A stretch of 64,000 nt of DNA from Flavobacterium branchiarum (GTDB lineage: Bacteria; Bacteroidota; Bacteroidia; Flavobacteriales; Flavobacteriaceae). Shown here in pieces: positions 9,526-18,033 of this stretch. The notes under the pieces are model-generated. The model saw nothing but the letters and a program-made list of their open reading frames with translations. It made no database searches and had not been told where the DNA came from. The position numbers and the translations under genes were made by a program. The stretch's first letter is position 1; each line of letters opens with the position of its first letter. The stretch is from NCBI RefSeq assembly GCF_030409845.1, contig NZ_JAUFQQ010000003.1, positions 2,506,773-2,570,772 on the forward strand. The letters are read 5' to 3'.

Positions 9526-10473
9526 TTACAATTTCTTCAATATCTTCTGTAACACTAATTGTGCTGCATATGTTCTGTTATTTGCTTGTTGAATTACGAT
9601 TGAATTTTCACCATCTAAAACCTCATCACTCACGATTACATTACGACGAACAGGAAGACAGTGCATAAATTTCCCGTTGTTTGTTAATGCCATTTTTTCG
9701 GCTGTAACAGTCCACGTAGGATCGATGTTGGTTACTTTTCCGTAATCGTTAAAATTACTCCAGTTTTTCACATATACAAAGTCAGCATTTTCAAAAGCTT
9801 TATCTTGATCGTATTCAATTTTACAGTCTTTTGTAATTTCTGGACTCAACTCATACCCTTCTGGATGTGTGATTACAAAATCCATATCCTTTTGCATCTG
9901 CATCATTTCTACAAATGAATTAGCAACTGCCTGTGGTAGAGCTTTTGGATGTGGCGCCCACGAAAGCACTACCTTTGGTTTGTGTTTCGTTTTATATTCT
10001 TCCATCGTAATAGCATCTGCTAAAGACTGCATCGGATGACGAACTGCACTTTCCATATTCACGATCGGTACAGTTGCGTGTTTTAAAAATCCTGAAATAA
10101 CTGTTTCAGCATAATCTTTCTCTTTACTCTCTAAAACTGCAAAAGCACGAATTGCAATAATATCACAATATTGCGAAACGACTTCTGCTGCTTCTTTTAT
10201 ATGCTCTGAAGCGCCTGAATTCATTATCGCACCGTCTTCAAACTCTAATGTCCAGCCTTCATTAGTAAAATTCATTACCATGACATTCATTCCTAAGTTT
10301 ATTGCCGCCTTTTGAGTACTCAAACGAGTTCTTAAACTTGGATTAAAGAATAACATTCCTAAGGTTTTGTTTTTCCCTAAGCTTTGATTTTTTAGCGGAT
10401 TTTTTTTGATTTTTAATGCGCTTTTTACCCATTTTGATAATGAGTTAATGTCTTGAATTGAAATATAGTTCAT
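9526..10473 (-). CDS. argF: N-acetyl/succinyl-ornithine carbamoyltransferase (ArgF' type)
   Basis: This 315-residue transcarbamylase carries the carbamoyl-phosphate motif SLRTRLS near residue 46, HPMQSLAD and the catalytic HCLPVRR near residue 270. The block between them (GWTLEFEDG... SEHIKEAAEVV and the downstream TWAPHPKALPQAV-like region) matches the acylornithine branch and not ordinary ornithine carbamoyltransferase. It makes N-acylcitrulline from N-acylornithine and carbamoyl phosphate. The residue before the Glu-His-Ile motif, Ser-89, lies about where the literature places the acetyl/succinyl discriminating position (Glu in the acetyl enzyme, Pro in the Bacteroides succinyl enzyme), but this alignment was made by eye, so the acyl group is left open. 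Confidence 0.92.
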   Translation of the reverse strand: MNYISIQDINSLSKWVKSALKIKKNPLKNQSLGKNKTLGMLFFNPSLRTRLSTQKAAINLGMNVMVMNFTNEGWTLEFEDGAIMNSGASEHIKEAAEVVSQYCDIIAIRAFAVLESKEKDYAETVISGFLKHATVPIVNMESAVRHPMQSLADAITMEEYKTKHKPKVVLSWAPHPKALPQAVANSFVEMMQMQKDMDFVITHPEGYELSPEITKDCKIEYDQDKAFENADFVYVKNWSNFNDYGKVTNIDPTWTVTAEKMALTNNGKFMHCLPVRRNVIVSDEVLDGENSIVIQQANNRTYAAQLVLQKILKKL

Positions 10474-10725
10474 AATATATTGTTTAATCGTTTTTGTCTA
10501 ATTGTTTAACCGATTAACTGATTAACCAAATCAAACATTTTTAAGAATAGTATCTGTTTTTATCTGTGTCTTCGCTTTAGCAAATCCGCATCATCCGCGT
10601 TCTTCTTTTGATAATCATCATAATTTAAATTAAAAATATAGTGTATGTTTCTTGTATTAAAATTTCTAAAATTCTTTTTTTAGCAGCGTTTTTGCAATAG
10701 CAAATCTGTCTCGTCCCTTACCTTA
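10474..10725. repeat. Spacer between proB and acylornithine carbamoyltransferase with degraded dispersed repeats
   Basis: Within 252 bp there are a TTGTTTAATCG/CGATTAACTGATTAACC low-complexity run (10480-10530), a TCTGTGTCTTCGCTTTAGC motif followed by AAATCCGCATCATCCGCGTTC (10565-10605), and a similar GTTTTTGCAATAGCAAATC motif (10688-10708). The same CTTCGCAATAACAAATCC motif recurs far away at about 20811-20830. I see no promoter or ORF. Confidence 0.45.
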
Positions 10726-11484
10726 TTACACAATCTTTGTAAAAGGAATTTCGTTTTTTAATGCTTTTAAAATAAAATTGTCGTCTAATCCGTTCACGAT
10801 CCAGGTTTCAATGTTTGCTGCTTTAGCTATAGCCGCTGCTTCAATTTTTGACTGCATCCCACCTGTTCCGTGTGACGATTTTGACTCTCCTATTTCTTTT
10901 TCTAAAAGCTGTAAATCATTTACTAAAGTTATTGTTTCTGGAACGTCATTACCAATAGATGCTTTTGTATAAATTCCACTTGTATTTGTGGCAATTATCA
11001 AAATATCTACATTTAATAAAACTGCTGTTAAAGCCGCTAACTTATCATTGTCACCAAACTGAATTTCATCTGTTGCAACGGTATCATTCTCATTGATAAT
11101 CGGAATGTAATTGTTCTCTACCAAAACATTAATTGTATTTACAATATTAATCTTGGATTGTTCTTTTTCAAAATCGGAATAAGACAATAAACATTGCGAT
11201 GTCAATAGTCCTAAATCGCTAAAATTCTCATGAAAAATCCGCATTAAATGGGGCTGCCCAATCGAAGCTAAAGCCTGTTTTACAATTATCTCCTTGCCTT
11301 TACTTTCTAGTTTCACAAATTGCTTGGCCGCAGCAATCGCTCCTGAACTTACTATTACAAATTCATATTTGTCATTTAAAGAAGCTATCTGAATTCCAAT
11401 GTCTTCAATTTTACCTCTCGAGATATGATTGGTTTCTTTGGTTAAGGTATTACTTCCTATTTTTAATAAAATCCTTTTTTTCAT
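10726..11484 (-). CDS. proB: Glutamate 5-kinase without PUA domain
   Basis: This amino-acid kinase makes gamma-glutamyl phosphate, the first step of proline synthesis. The N-terminus RILLKIGSNTLT, the VSSGAIAAA loop and the INENDTVATDEIQFGDND substrate block identify ProB. At 252 residues it ends after the kinase domain; the C-terminal PUA domain of the E. coli enzyme (about 367 residues) is absent. PUA-less forms are known, so this is not a truncation in itself. It lies downstream of proA, the reverse of the common proB-proA order, and is split from it by a 1-kb repeat array. Being in the arginine transcription unit suggests joint control of both glutamate-derived pathways. Confidence 0.94.
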   Translation of the reverse strand: MKKRILLKIGSNTLTKETNHISRGKIEDIGIQIASLNDKYEFVIVSSGAIAAAKQFVKLESKGKEIIVKQALASIGQPHLMRIFHENFSDLGLLTSQCLLSYSDFEKEQSKINIVNTINVLVENNYIPIINENDTVATDEIQFGDNDKLAALTAVLLNVDILIIATNTSGIYTKASIGNDVPETITLVNDLQLLEKEIGESKSSHGTGGMQSKIEAAAIAKAANIETWIVNGLDDNFILKALKNEIPFTKIV

Positions 11485-12551
11485 CTAACTGGTTTTTTAT
11501 CGCTAAGGCGTAAGGTTCTTTATATTGTAAATCTTTTATAAATGCTATATTCGCAAAGCTATATCTCAAATCTAAATTCTAAAAATCTAAGAAGTCTAAT
11601 TATTTAATTTACCGCAAAGGACGCAAGGTCTTATATTGTAAATCCTTTATAAACGCAATGTTCGCAAAGCTGTGTCTGAAATTACTACGCGATAATCTAA
11701 ATTCTAATAATCTAAGATATCAAACAATCTAAAAATCTAACAATCTAAAAATCTAAGAAGTCTAATCTACCGCAAAGGTCGCAAGGTTTTATATTGTAAA
11801 TCTTTATAAACGCAATGTTCGCAAAGCTGTGTCTGAAATTACTACGCGATAATCTAAATTCTAATAATCTAAGATATCAAACAATCTAACAATCTAAGAA
11901 GTCTAATCTACCGCAAAGAACGCAATGTCTTATATTGTAAATCTTTCATAAACGCAACGTTCGCAAAGCTTGATCTGAAATCTTTATTCTTTATTCTTTA
12001 ATCTTTATTCTAAGATAGTCTAACAATCTAAGAAGTCTAATTATTTAATCTACCGCAAAGGACGCAAGGTCTTATATTGTAAATCCTTTATAAACGCAAT
12101 GTTCGCAAAGCTGTGTCTGAAATTACTACGCGATAATCTAAATTCTAATAATCTAAGATATCAAACAATCTAAAAATCTAAAAATCTAAAAATCTAAAAA
12201 TCTAAAAATCTAAAAATCTAACAATCTAACAATCTAACAATCTAAGAAGTCTAATCTACCGCAAAGATCGCAAGGCTTTATATTGTAAATCTTTATAAAC
12301 GCAACGTTCGCAAAGCTATATCTGAAATCTTTATTCTTTATTCTCTAATCCAAAATCTAAATTCTAATAATCTAAGATATCAAACAATCTAAAAATCTAA
12401 GAAGTCTAATCTACCGCAAAGAACGCAATGTCTTATATTGTAAATCTTTCATAAACGCAACGTTCGCAAAGCTTGATCTAAAATCTTTATTCTTTATTCT
12501 TTAATCTTTATTCTAAGATAGTCTAACAATCTAAGAAGTCTAACTGTCAAA
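11485..12551. repeat. Seven-copy interspersed repeat array between proA and proB
   Basis: This 1,067-bp non-coding stretch is built from about seven copies of a 140-206 bp unit. Copies are anchored by ACCGCAAAGGACGCAAGG at 11611, 11769, 11910, 12052, 12258 and 12413, with a degenerate first copy near 11497. Each anchor is followed by TATATTGTAAATC, then TAAACGCAATGTTCGCAAAGC, and then a variable tract of AATCTAAA/AATCTAAC octamers ending AATCTAAGAAGTCTAATCTA. The octamer tract expands to about ten units near 12168-12245. Copies near 11910 and 12413 are nearly the same, as are those near 11611 and 12052, suggesting block duplications. No ORF spans it. CGCAA/TTGCG and ACGCAA/TTCGC segments could give weak hairpins in each unit. 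Confidence 0.9.
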
Positions 12552-13748
12552 TTATCTAATCTGCCCTTCTCCGTAAATATACCATTTATTGGTAACCAGG
12601 TGTTGTAACCCGATTGGTCCTCTTTGATGTAATTTATCTGTACTTATAGCTAATTCTCCACCTAAACCCAGTTGCCCTCCATCGGTAAATCGAGTTGAAG
12701 CATTATGATAAACTGCCGCTGCATCTATAGACTCCATAAATTCTTGTGCAACAGCATTATTTCTTGTAATGATTGAAGCGGAATGTCCACCACAATATTT
12801 ATTGATTTTTTCAATAACATGCTCCTCTGAATCGATTGTTCCGATTACAATTTTGTAATCTAAAAACTCTTCGTACCAGATGTTTTCATCCGTAAGAACA
12901 GTTGTATTTTTAAAAGATGCCAAACTATCATCTACAATAATTTCAACATTTGACTCTACCAGTTCTTCATTTAATAAAGCAACAAAACCTTCAAAATTAG
13001 GCAATCGAGAATCTATCAAAACCTTATCTATTGCATTGCAAGCTGATATTTTAGATGTTTTTGCATTCAAAATTACTTTCAAGGCAATATCGGTATCTGC
13101 TTCTTTATGAACGTAAACGAAATTATTTCCGCGTCCGCTAACGATTACTGGACAAGTTGCATGTGCTTTTACAAACTCAATTAGTTTTTCACCACCACGA
13201 GGAACTATTAAATCTACTTTTTGCGTTGGTTTTTCTAAAAAAGTCTGTGTTTCTTGGCGATTATAGTTTAAATACTCAACCCAAGCTGTCGAAACATTAT
13301 TTTCTTCTAAAGCTTGATGCCATAAACTCACAATTTTTAAATTGGATTTTAAAGCTTCTTTTCCTCCTTTAAGCAAAATTTTATTTCCTGATTTAAAGGC
13401 AATTCCGCCAGCTTCGATAGTTACATCGGGTCTTGATTCGTAAATAATCAATATCGTACCAAAAGCTGCTGTTTTATTACTGACTTTAATTCCGTTTTCA
13501 TGAACAAAATGAAACCTTTCCACTCCAACTGGGTCTTCCTGTGAAGCCAATTGATTCAATGACAAAATCATTTCATTGATCTTGCTATTATCCACTTTTA
13601 AACGTTCTTCCATGGCTAAATCGGAACCATTGTAAGCGGCTAAATCAGCTTGATTCGTCAGAATAATTTGGTTCCTCTCCTCTTCGACAAGCCTTGCCAT
13701 CGAGAGTAAAACCAAATTTCTCTTTTCAATTGATAATTGGTGGTTCAT
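12552..13748 (-). CDS. proA: Gamma-glutamyl phosphate reductase
   Basis: This aldehyde-dehydrogenase-superfamily enzyme reduces gamma-glutamyl phosphate to glutamate semialdehyde. The 398-residue protein has the catalytic-cysteine block SKISACNAIDKVLI near residue 235, IIYESRPDVTIEAG near 105, the substrate/NADP region VPRGGEKLIEFV and the C-terminal DGGQLGLGGELAISTDKLHQRGP block (split here by its own sequence into family motifs). It follows argD by 51 bp in transcription order. The glutamate semialdehyde product is also the ornithine-aldehyde level intermediate linking proline and arginine metabolism. No proC is present in the window, so the last proline step is encoded elsewhere. Confidence 0.95.
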   Translation of the reverse strand: MNHQLSIEKRNLVLLSMARLVEEERNQIILTNQADLAAYNGSDLAMEERLKVDNSKINEMILSLNQLASQEDPVGVERFHFVHENGIKVSNKTAAFGTILIIYESRPDVTIEAGGIAFKSGNKILLKGGKEALKSNLKIVSLWHQALEENNVSTAWVEYLNYNRQETQTFLEKPTQKVDLIVPRGGEKLIEFVKAHATCPVIVSGRGNNFVYVHKEADTDIALKVILNAKTSKISACNAIDKVLIDSRLPNFEGFVALLNEELVESNVEIIVDDSLASFKNTTVLTDENIWYEEFLDYKIVIGTIDSEEHVIEKINKYCGGHSASIITRNNAVAQEFMESIDAAAVYHNASTRFTDGGQLGLGGELAISTDKLHQRGPIGLQHLVTNKWYIYGEGQIR

Positions 13749-13799
13749 AATTTTTTTAGTTGGTTGTTTGGTAGTTATTGTGTAGTTAGCAATGAAAAA

Positions 13800-14939
13800 C
13801 TAATGCCCTAATTCGGCTAAACTTTCTTTTAATGCAACTATAAATGTATCTATATCAGATTTTTTCACGGTTAATGATGGCAAAATTCTTAATAGATTTT
13901 TGTTGTTAGCACTTCCTGTAAAAATATGTTTCTCGATAATCAGTTTCTTTCTTAAGGCTGCAACATCAAATTCAAATTCAACGCCAAGCATCAATCCTTT
14001 TCCTTTTACCTTTATAATTTGAGGCACTTGTTTAATTTGCTCAAAAAAGTAAGCCGAAACTTCATTTACATTATCCTGTAATTTCAATTTTTCCATTACA
14101 TCTAAAACTGCAATTCCTGCTGCACAAGATAAATGGCTTCCTCCAAAAGTAGTTCCTAATAATCCGAAACTAGCTTCAAATTCAGGCGAAATCAAAATAG
14201 CTCCAACCGGAAAACCATTCCCCATTCCTTTTGCAACCGAAATGATATCAGCTTTAATATTGTGATGTTGGTATGCAAAAAACTTTCCACTTCTTCCATA
14301 ACCTGATTGTACTTCGTCTAAGATTAAAACAGCACCATATTTTTTACAAGCCTTTTCTAAAGCCTGAAAAAATTCTGTTGTTCCTTCATCCAAACCACCT
14401 ACTCCTTGAATTCCTTCGATAATAACACTAGAAACATCTCCTTTTTGAAGTTCTGCTTCTACTAGTTCGATATTATTTAAAGGTAAAAAAGTAACTACTT
14501 GTTGTGCATTTATTGGAGCTACAATTTTTTTATTATCTGTAACTGCAACTGCCGCCGAAGTTCTTCCGTGAAAAGAATTATCAAAAGCTATAACTCTTGA
14601 TTTTCCATTATGAAAAGAAGCTAGTTTCAATGCATTTTCATTTGCCTCAGCTCCTGAGCTACATAAAAACAGTTCATAATCTTCTAATCCTGAAAGTTTC
14701 CCTAGTTTATCAGCTAATTCTACTTGTAAAGGATTCTGAATTGCATTTGAATAAAATCCTAAACTATCCAATTGATTTTTCAGCTTTGCTACATAATCAG
14801 GTTGGGTGTGTCCAATAGAAATTACTCCATGACCACCGTATAAATCTAAGTATTCTATCCCGTTTTTGTCTGTAATTGTACAATCTAGTGCTTTTACAGG
14901 CGTAATATCATATAATGGGTAAACGTTAAATAAGTTCAT
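13800..14939 (-). CDS. argD: Acetylornithine aminotransferase
   Basis: This class-III PLP aminotransferase (379 residues) converts N-acylglutamate semialdehyde to N-acylornithine with glutamate as amino donor. The motifs are LYGGHGVISIGHTQP, LCSSGAEANENALKLA, SFHGRT, LILDEVQSGYGRSG and the PLP-lysine block SVAKGMGNGFPVGA near residue 235. It begins MNLFNVYPLYDI, giving a family-typical N-terminus. Located between argC and proA, it is separated from argC by a spacer with a perfect 12-bp inverted repeat. A role in proline or lysine pathways cannot be excluded, since such enzymes are promiscuous, but the context favours arginine. Confidence 0.95.
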   Translation of the reverse strand: MNLFNVYPLYDITPVKALDCTITDKNGIEYLDLYGGHGVISIGHTQPDYVAKLKNQLDSLGFYSNAIQNPLQVELADKLGKLSGLEDYELFLCSSGAEANENALKLASFHNGKSRVIAFDNSFHGRTSAAVAVTDNKKIVAPINAQQVVTFLPLNNIELVEAELQKGDVSSVIIEGIQGVGGLDEGTTEFFQALEKACKKYGAVLILDEVQSGYGRSGKFFAYQHHNIKADIISVAKGMGNGFPVGAILISPEFEASFGLLGTTFGGSHLSCAAGIAVLDVMEKLKLQDNVNEVSAYFFEQIKQVPQIIKVKGKGLMLGVEFEFDVAALRKKLIIEKHIFTGSANNKNLLRILPSLTVKKSDIDTFIVALKESLAELGH

Positions 14940-14961
14940 TTTTTTAAGTTTTTTCTGTTTC

Positions 14962-15000
14962 AGGTTTCAAGTTGCACACAGAACGTGAAACTTGAAACCT
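14962..15000 (-). repeat. Perfect 12-bp inverted repeat between argC and argD
   Basis: The arms AGGTTTCAAGTT (14962-14973) and AACTTGAAACCT (14989-15000) are perfectly complementary with a 15-nt loop. No T tract follows the stem on the minus strand before argD, so it is not a clear terminator. It could stabilise or process the mRNA, or be a dispersed-repeat relic like those elsewhere in this cluster. Confidence 0.7.
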
Positions 15001-15012
15001 TTAAACTATTTT

Positions 15013-15990
15013 CTAAAATCCGCTTGGTTTCAAATGTAAACCTGTCGTTTCTGGTAATCCAAACATTAAATTCATATTTTGGATTGCTTGTCCTGAAGCT
15101 CCTTTGGTTAGGTTATCGATTATTGAAGTAATCAATATCCGATTTCCTTTTTTAGTTAAACTAATAATACACTTGTTTGTTTGTACCACCTGTTTCATAT
15201 TGATATTGGTTGTAGTAACTGTTACAAATGGTTCATTTTTATAGAAATCTTCGTATTTAGCTACGATTTCATCTAAACTTTCTTCTATAGTAGTATATAA
15301 TGTTGCAAAAATTCCTCTTGCAAAATCTCCTCTATTCGGAATAAACAACAACTCATTTGAATAAGTTGCTTGCAATTGATTTATACTTTGATTTATTTCT
15401 CCTAAATGCTGATGATCAAATGCTTTGTAATGCGACATATTATTTGATCTCCAACTAAAATGTGTCGTTTCCGAAGGGCTTACACCTGCTCCAGTACTCC
15501 CTGTTGTAGCATTAATATGTATGTCATTTTCTAAAAGTTGATTCTTAGCTAATGGTAATAATGCCAATTGAATTGCCGTAGCAAAACAACCTGGATTTGC
15601 AATATAATTAGCTTTCTTAATAGCCGTTTTATTTAATTCTGGTAGACCATAAACGAATTGTTTTCCATCAAAATTGGAATCATTCGTCAATCTAAAATCA
15701 TTTCCTAAATCAATAATTTTAGTATGACCTGCAAATTTATTTTCTTCTAGAAATGAAATTGATCTTCCATGACCTAAACACAAAAACAAAACATTTACAT
15801 CTGGATTTATTACATCGGTAAAATCCATTTCGATATCTCCTAATAAATCGTGATGTGCTACAGAAAGTGGCTTACCAGCATTTGTAGTACTGTATACAAA
15901 ATCGATATTCACGTTAGGGTGATACATCAATATTCTTATTAATTCTCCAGCTGTATAGCCTGAACCGCCTATTATTCCAACATTAATCAT
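15013..15990 (-). CDS. argC: N-acetyl-gamma-glutamyl-phosphate reductase
   Basis: This NADPH-dependent reductase makes N-acylglutamate semialdehyde. The 325-residue protein has the N-terminal Rossmann motif GIIGGSGYTAGELIR, the catalytic cysteine in NPGCFATAIQLAL near residue 134, and GSTGAGVSPSE. Its start codon lies inside the end of argG (8-bp overlap), so the two are translationally coupled. The start ATG gives MINVGIIGGSG, a classic ArgC opening. Cytosolic. Confidence 0.96.
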   Translation of the reverse strand: MINVGIIGGSGYTAGELIRILMYHPNVNIDFVYSTTNAGKPLSVAHHDLLGDIEMDFTDVINPDVNVLFLCLGHGRSISFLEENKFAGHTKIIDLGNDFRLTNDSNFDGKQFVYGLPELNKTAIKKANYIANPGCFATAIQLALLPLAKNQLLENDIHINATTGSTGAGVSPSETTHFSWRSNNMSHYKAFDHQHLGEINQSINQLQATYSNELLFIPNRGDFARGIFATLYTTIEESLDEIVAKYEDFYKNEPFVTVTTTNINMKQVVQTNKCIISLTKKGNRILITSIIDNLTKGASGQAIQNMNLMFGLPETTGLHLKPSGF

Positions 15991-17176
15991 AATCTAAGTG
16001 ATTTACAGATGAAAATATGTTTTGAGCATTTCCTAAAATCTTAATAAATCCTTTGGCATCATCAGACGTCCAAGCGTTGTTCATTTCTCCGTATTGACCA
16101 AATCCAGTATTCATTAAATCATTTTCTGATTCAATTCCGTCAAGCGAAAAATGATATGGTTTTAACGAAACAATTACAGTTCCATTTACCGTTTTCTGAG
16201 TATCCTCAAGGAAAGCCTCAATGTTACGCATTACAGGATCCAAAAATTGCCCTTCATGAAACAACATTCCGTACCAGTTTCCTAATTGCTCTTTCCAATA
16301 TTGTTGCCATTTACCAAGTGTATGTTTCTCTAATAAATGGTGTGCTTTTATGATTATCAATGGTGCAGCGGCTTCAAAACCTACTCTTCCTTTAATACCT
16401 ATAATAGTGTCTCCTACGTGGATATCTCTACCAATTGCATAAGCATTTGCTAATTTCTCTAGAATAACTATATTTTTTGTCGGTGTGTTTTTTACATTAT
16501 TTACCCCAACTAATTCTCCTTTTTCAAATTGCAACGTTACTTTCTCTTCTCCTTCTTTTTGCAATTGCGAAGGATAAGCTTCACTTGGTAAGGCTTGGTT
16601 AGAAGTTAAAGTTTCTTTCCCTCCTACACTTGTTCCCCAAAGTCCTTTATTAATTGAGTATTGTGCTTTTTCCCATGAATAGTGAACTCCATTCTTTTGC
16701 AAATACTCAACCTCTTCTTGTCTAGACAATTTTAAATCTCTAATCGGAGTAATAATTTCAATTTCGGGAGCGATTGTCTGGAAAATCAAGTCAAATCTAA
16801 TCTGATCGTTTCCTGCTCCTGTACTTCCGTGTGCAATTGCCTCAGCTCCTACTTTCTTAGCATATTTTATTGCTTCAATAGCTTGAAAAACACGTTCGGC
16901 ACTTACAGATAATGGATATGTATTGTTTTTTAATACATTTCCATAAATCAAATATTTTATAGCTTTATCATAGTATTTATCTACGATTGTAAGATTTGCA
17001 TGTTGAGCACTTCCCAATTCGTAAGCTCTTTCTTCAATAGCATTTAATTCTTCTTCATCGAAACCACCTGTATTAATAAGTACAGTGTGGACTTCATATC
17101 CTTTTTCATTTTTTAAATATTTAAGGCAGTACGAAGTATCTAATCCTCCGCTATAAGCTAATACAACTTTTTTCAT
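15983..17176 (-). CDS. argG: Argininosuccinate synthase
   Basis: This enzyme joins citrulline and aspartate with ATP to give argininosuccinate. The 397-residue protein begins with the PP-loop motif VLAYSGGLDTSYCLKYL and carries HGSTGAGNDQIRFD near residue 115, both typical of ArgG. It is the second gene of the cluster: the GNAT gene ends 4 bp upstream and argC begins within its last codons, so the three form a tight translational unit. In the pathway it uses free citrulline, which requires the ArgE-like deacylase encoded later to have removed the acyl group. Confidence 0.97.
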   Translation of the reverse strand: MKKVVLAYSGGLDTSYCLKYLKNEKGYEVHTVLINTGGFDEEELNAIEERAYELGSAQHANLTIVDKYYDKAIKYLIYGNVLKNNTYPLSVSAERVFQAIEAIKYAKKVGAEAIAHGSTGAGNDQIRFDLIFQTIAPEIEIITPIRDLKLSRQEEVEYLQKNGVHYSWEKAQYSINKGLWGTSVGGKETLTSNQALPSEAYPSQLQKEGEEKVTLQFEKGELVGVNNVKNTPTKNIVILEKLANAYAIGRDIHVGDTIIGIKGRVGFEAAAPLIIIKAHHLLEKHTLGKWQQYWKEQLGNWYGMLFHEGQFLDPVMRNIEAFLEDTQKTVNGTVIVSLKPYHFSLDGIESENDLMNTGFGQYGEMNNAWTSDDAKGFIKILGNAQNIFSSVNHLDYD

Positions 17177-17180
17177 AATT

Positions 17181-17798
17181 TTATTTTTTTAAGAAAAGGG
17201 CTTGTTTAATTGATTTTAATCTATTGAGTACTTTTACGTTAAATGGATGTTTTGGTGGATCTTTTTGTTTTTCTTTTGGATCGTATAACATTCCTGTGCA
17301 TAGGCACATTTTATTTTCTTTACTTTTTAATATTTCATAATTCGTACAAGTTTTGCAACCTGCCCAAAAGCTTGGATCACTTGTAAGTTCTGAAAAGGGA
17401 ACTGGCTTATATCCTAAATCTGAATTGATTTTCATGACAGCCAGACCTGTTGTAATACCAAATATTTTAGCATCTGGATATTTTTCTAATGAGTAATCAA
17501 ATACTTTTGACTTGATTTTTTTTGCTAGACCTAAGTTTCTATAATCAGGATGAACTATCAATCCTGAATGAGCCACAAACTTGCCATGTTGCCAGCTTTC
17601 GATATAACAAAAACCTGCAAATTTACCATCTGCTAAAGCAATCAAAGCATCTCTATTCTCCATTTTTTTCTGGATATATTCTGGAGTTCTTTTAGCAATT
17701 CCGGTACCTCTCAATAAGGCAGACGACTCTATAGTATCGCATATTTCTTGCGCATATTTATAATGTTCTTCTTGTGTTACAACAATAGAGATCTTCAT
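17181..17798 (-). CDS. GNAT acyltransferase heading the arginine cluster, candidate N-acylglutamate synthase
   Basis: This 205-residue GNAT-fold protein has the acyl-CoA binding motif A as VHPDYRNLGLAKKI (R-x-x-G-x-A) near residue 100. The C-terminal third holds a cysteine cluster: CKTC near residue 155 and CLC about 20 residues later, unusual for a plain GNAT and suggestive of a bound metal. The start at 17796-17798 (MKISIVVTQEE) replaces an upstream in-frame start at 17912 whose extra residues are only hydrophobic UTR translation. It is the first gene behind the structured leader and is 4 bp from argG. As no argA or argJ is visible and ArgB lacks an acetyltransferase domain, I infer that it acylates glutamate. 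This has not been tested here. Confidence 0.75.
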   Translation of the reverse strand: MKISIVVTQEEHYKYAQEICDTIESSALLRGTGIAKRTPEYIQKKMENRDALIALADGKFAGFCYIESWQHGKFVAHSGLIVHPDYRNLGLAKKIKSKVFDYSLEKYPDAKIFGITTGLAVMKINSDLGYKPVPFSELTSDPSFWAGCKTCTNYEILKSKENKMCLCTGMLYDPKEKQKDPPKHPFNVKVLNRLKSIKQALFLKK

Positions 17799-17955
17799 TT
17801 CAATAGTTGAAGTTAGGGTTAAAAAATAAAAAATGATTTTTTTTCTGAAACCCAAGAGTTGCTTCAGCAAAGCTAAATAAAATATACATAAAACCCTTAG
17901 TATCAACAACATGATGCTGAGAAATCTTTAAATAAAATATACTTCTAGGATGTGT

Positions 17956-17970
17956 TTGTCCAAAGGACAA
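17956..17970 (-). promoter_or_regulatory. Leader hairpin C (arginine operon 5' region)
   Basis: A perfect hairpin TTGTCC-TTT-GGACAA lies about 160 bases before the GNAT start. Its arms are complementary to the arms of leader hairpin A (TTTGTC-ACG-GACAAA), so the two could exchange partners, as expected in an attenuator or other riboregulator. No U tract directly follows, so it is not a simple terminator. Confidence 0.6.
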
Positions 17971-18033
17971 CTTAGGTAATTTCAAGACAAAAAAATGAAT
18001 ATAAATAAATACAGCGAAAAACTCTTTTGAATA

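Noticed and set aside
11485..12551. CRISPR array in the proA-proB spacer
   Set aside because: The units are 140-206 bp and similar over most of their length, without short direct repeats separating unique spacers, and no cas gene is in the window.
17800..17985. 61-codon minus-strand ORF in the arginine leader region
   Set aside because: It overlaps the GNAT start in another frame and has no promoter-proximal position or codon bias; the ORF at 18034-18120 is the better leader candidate.
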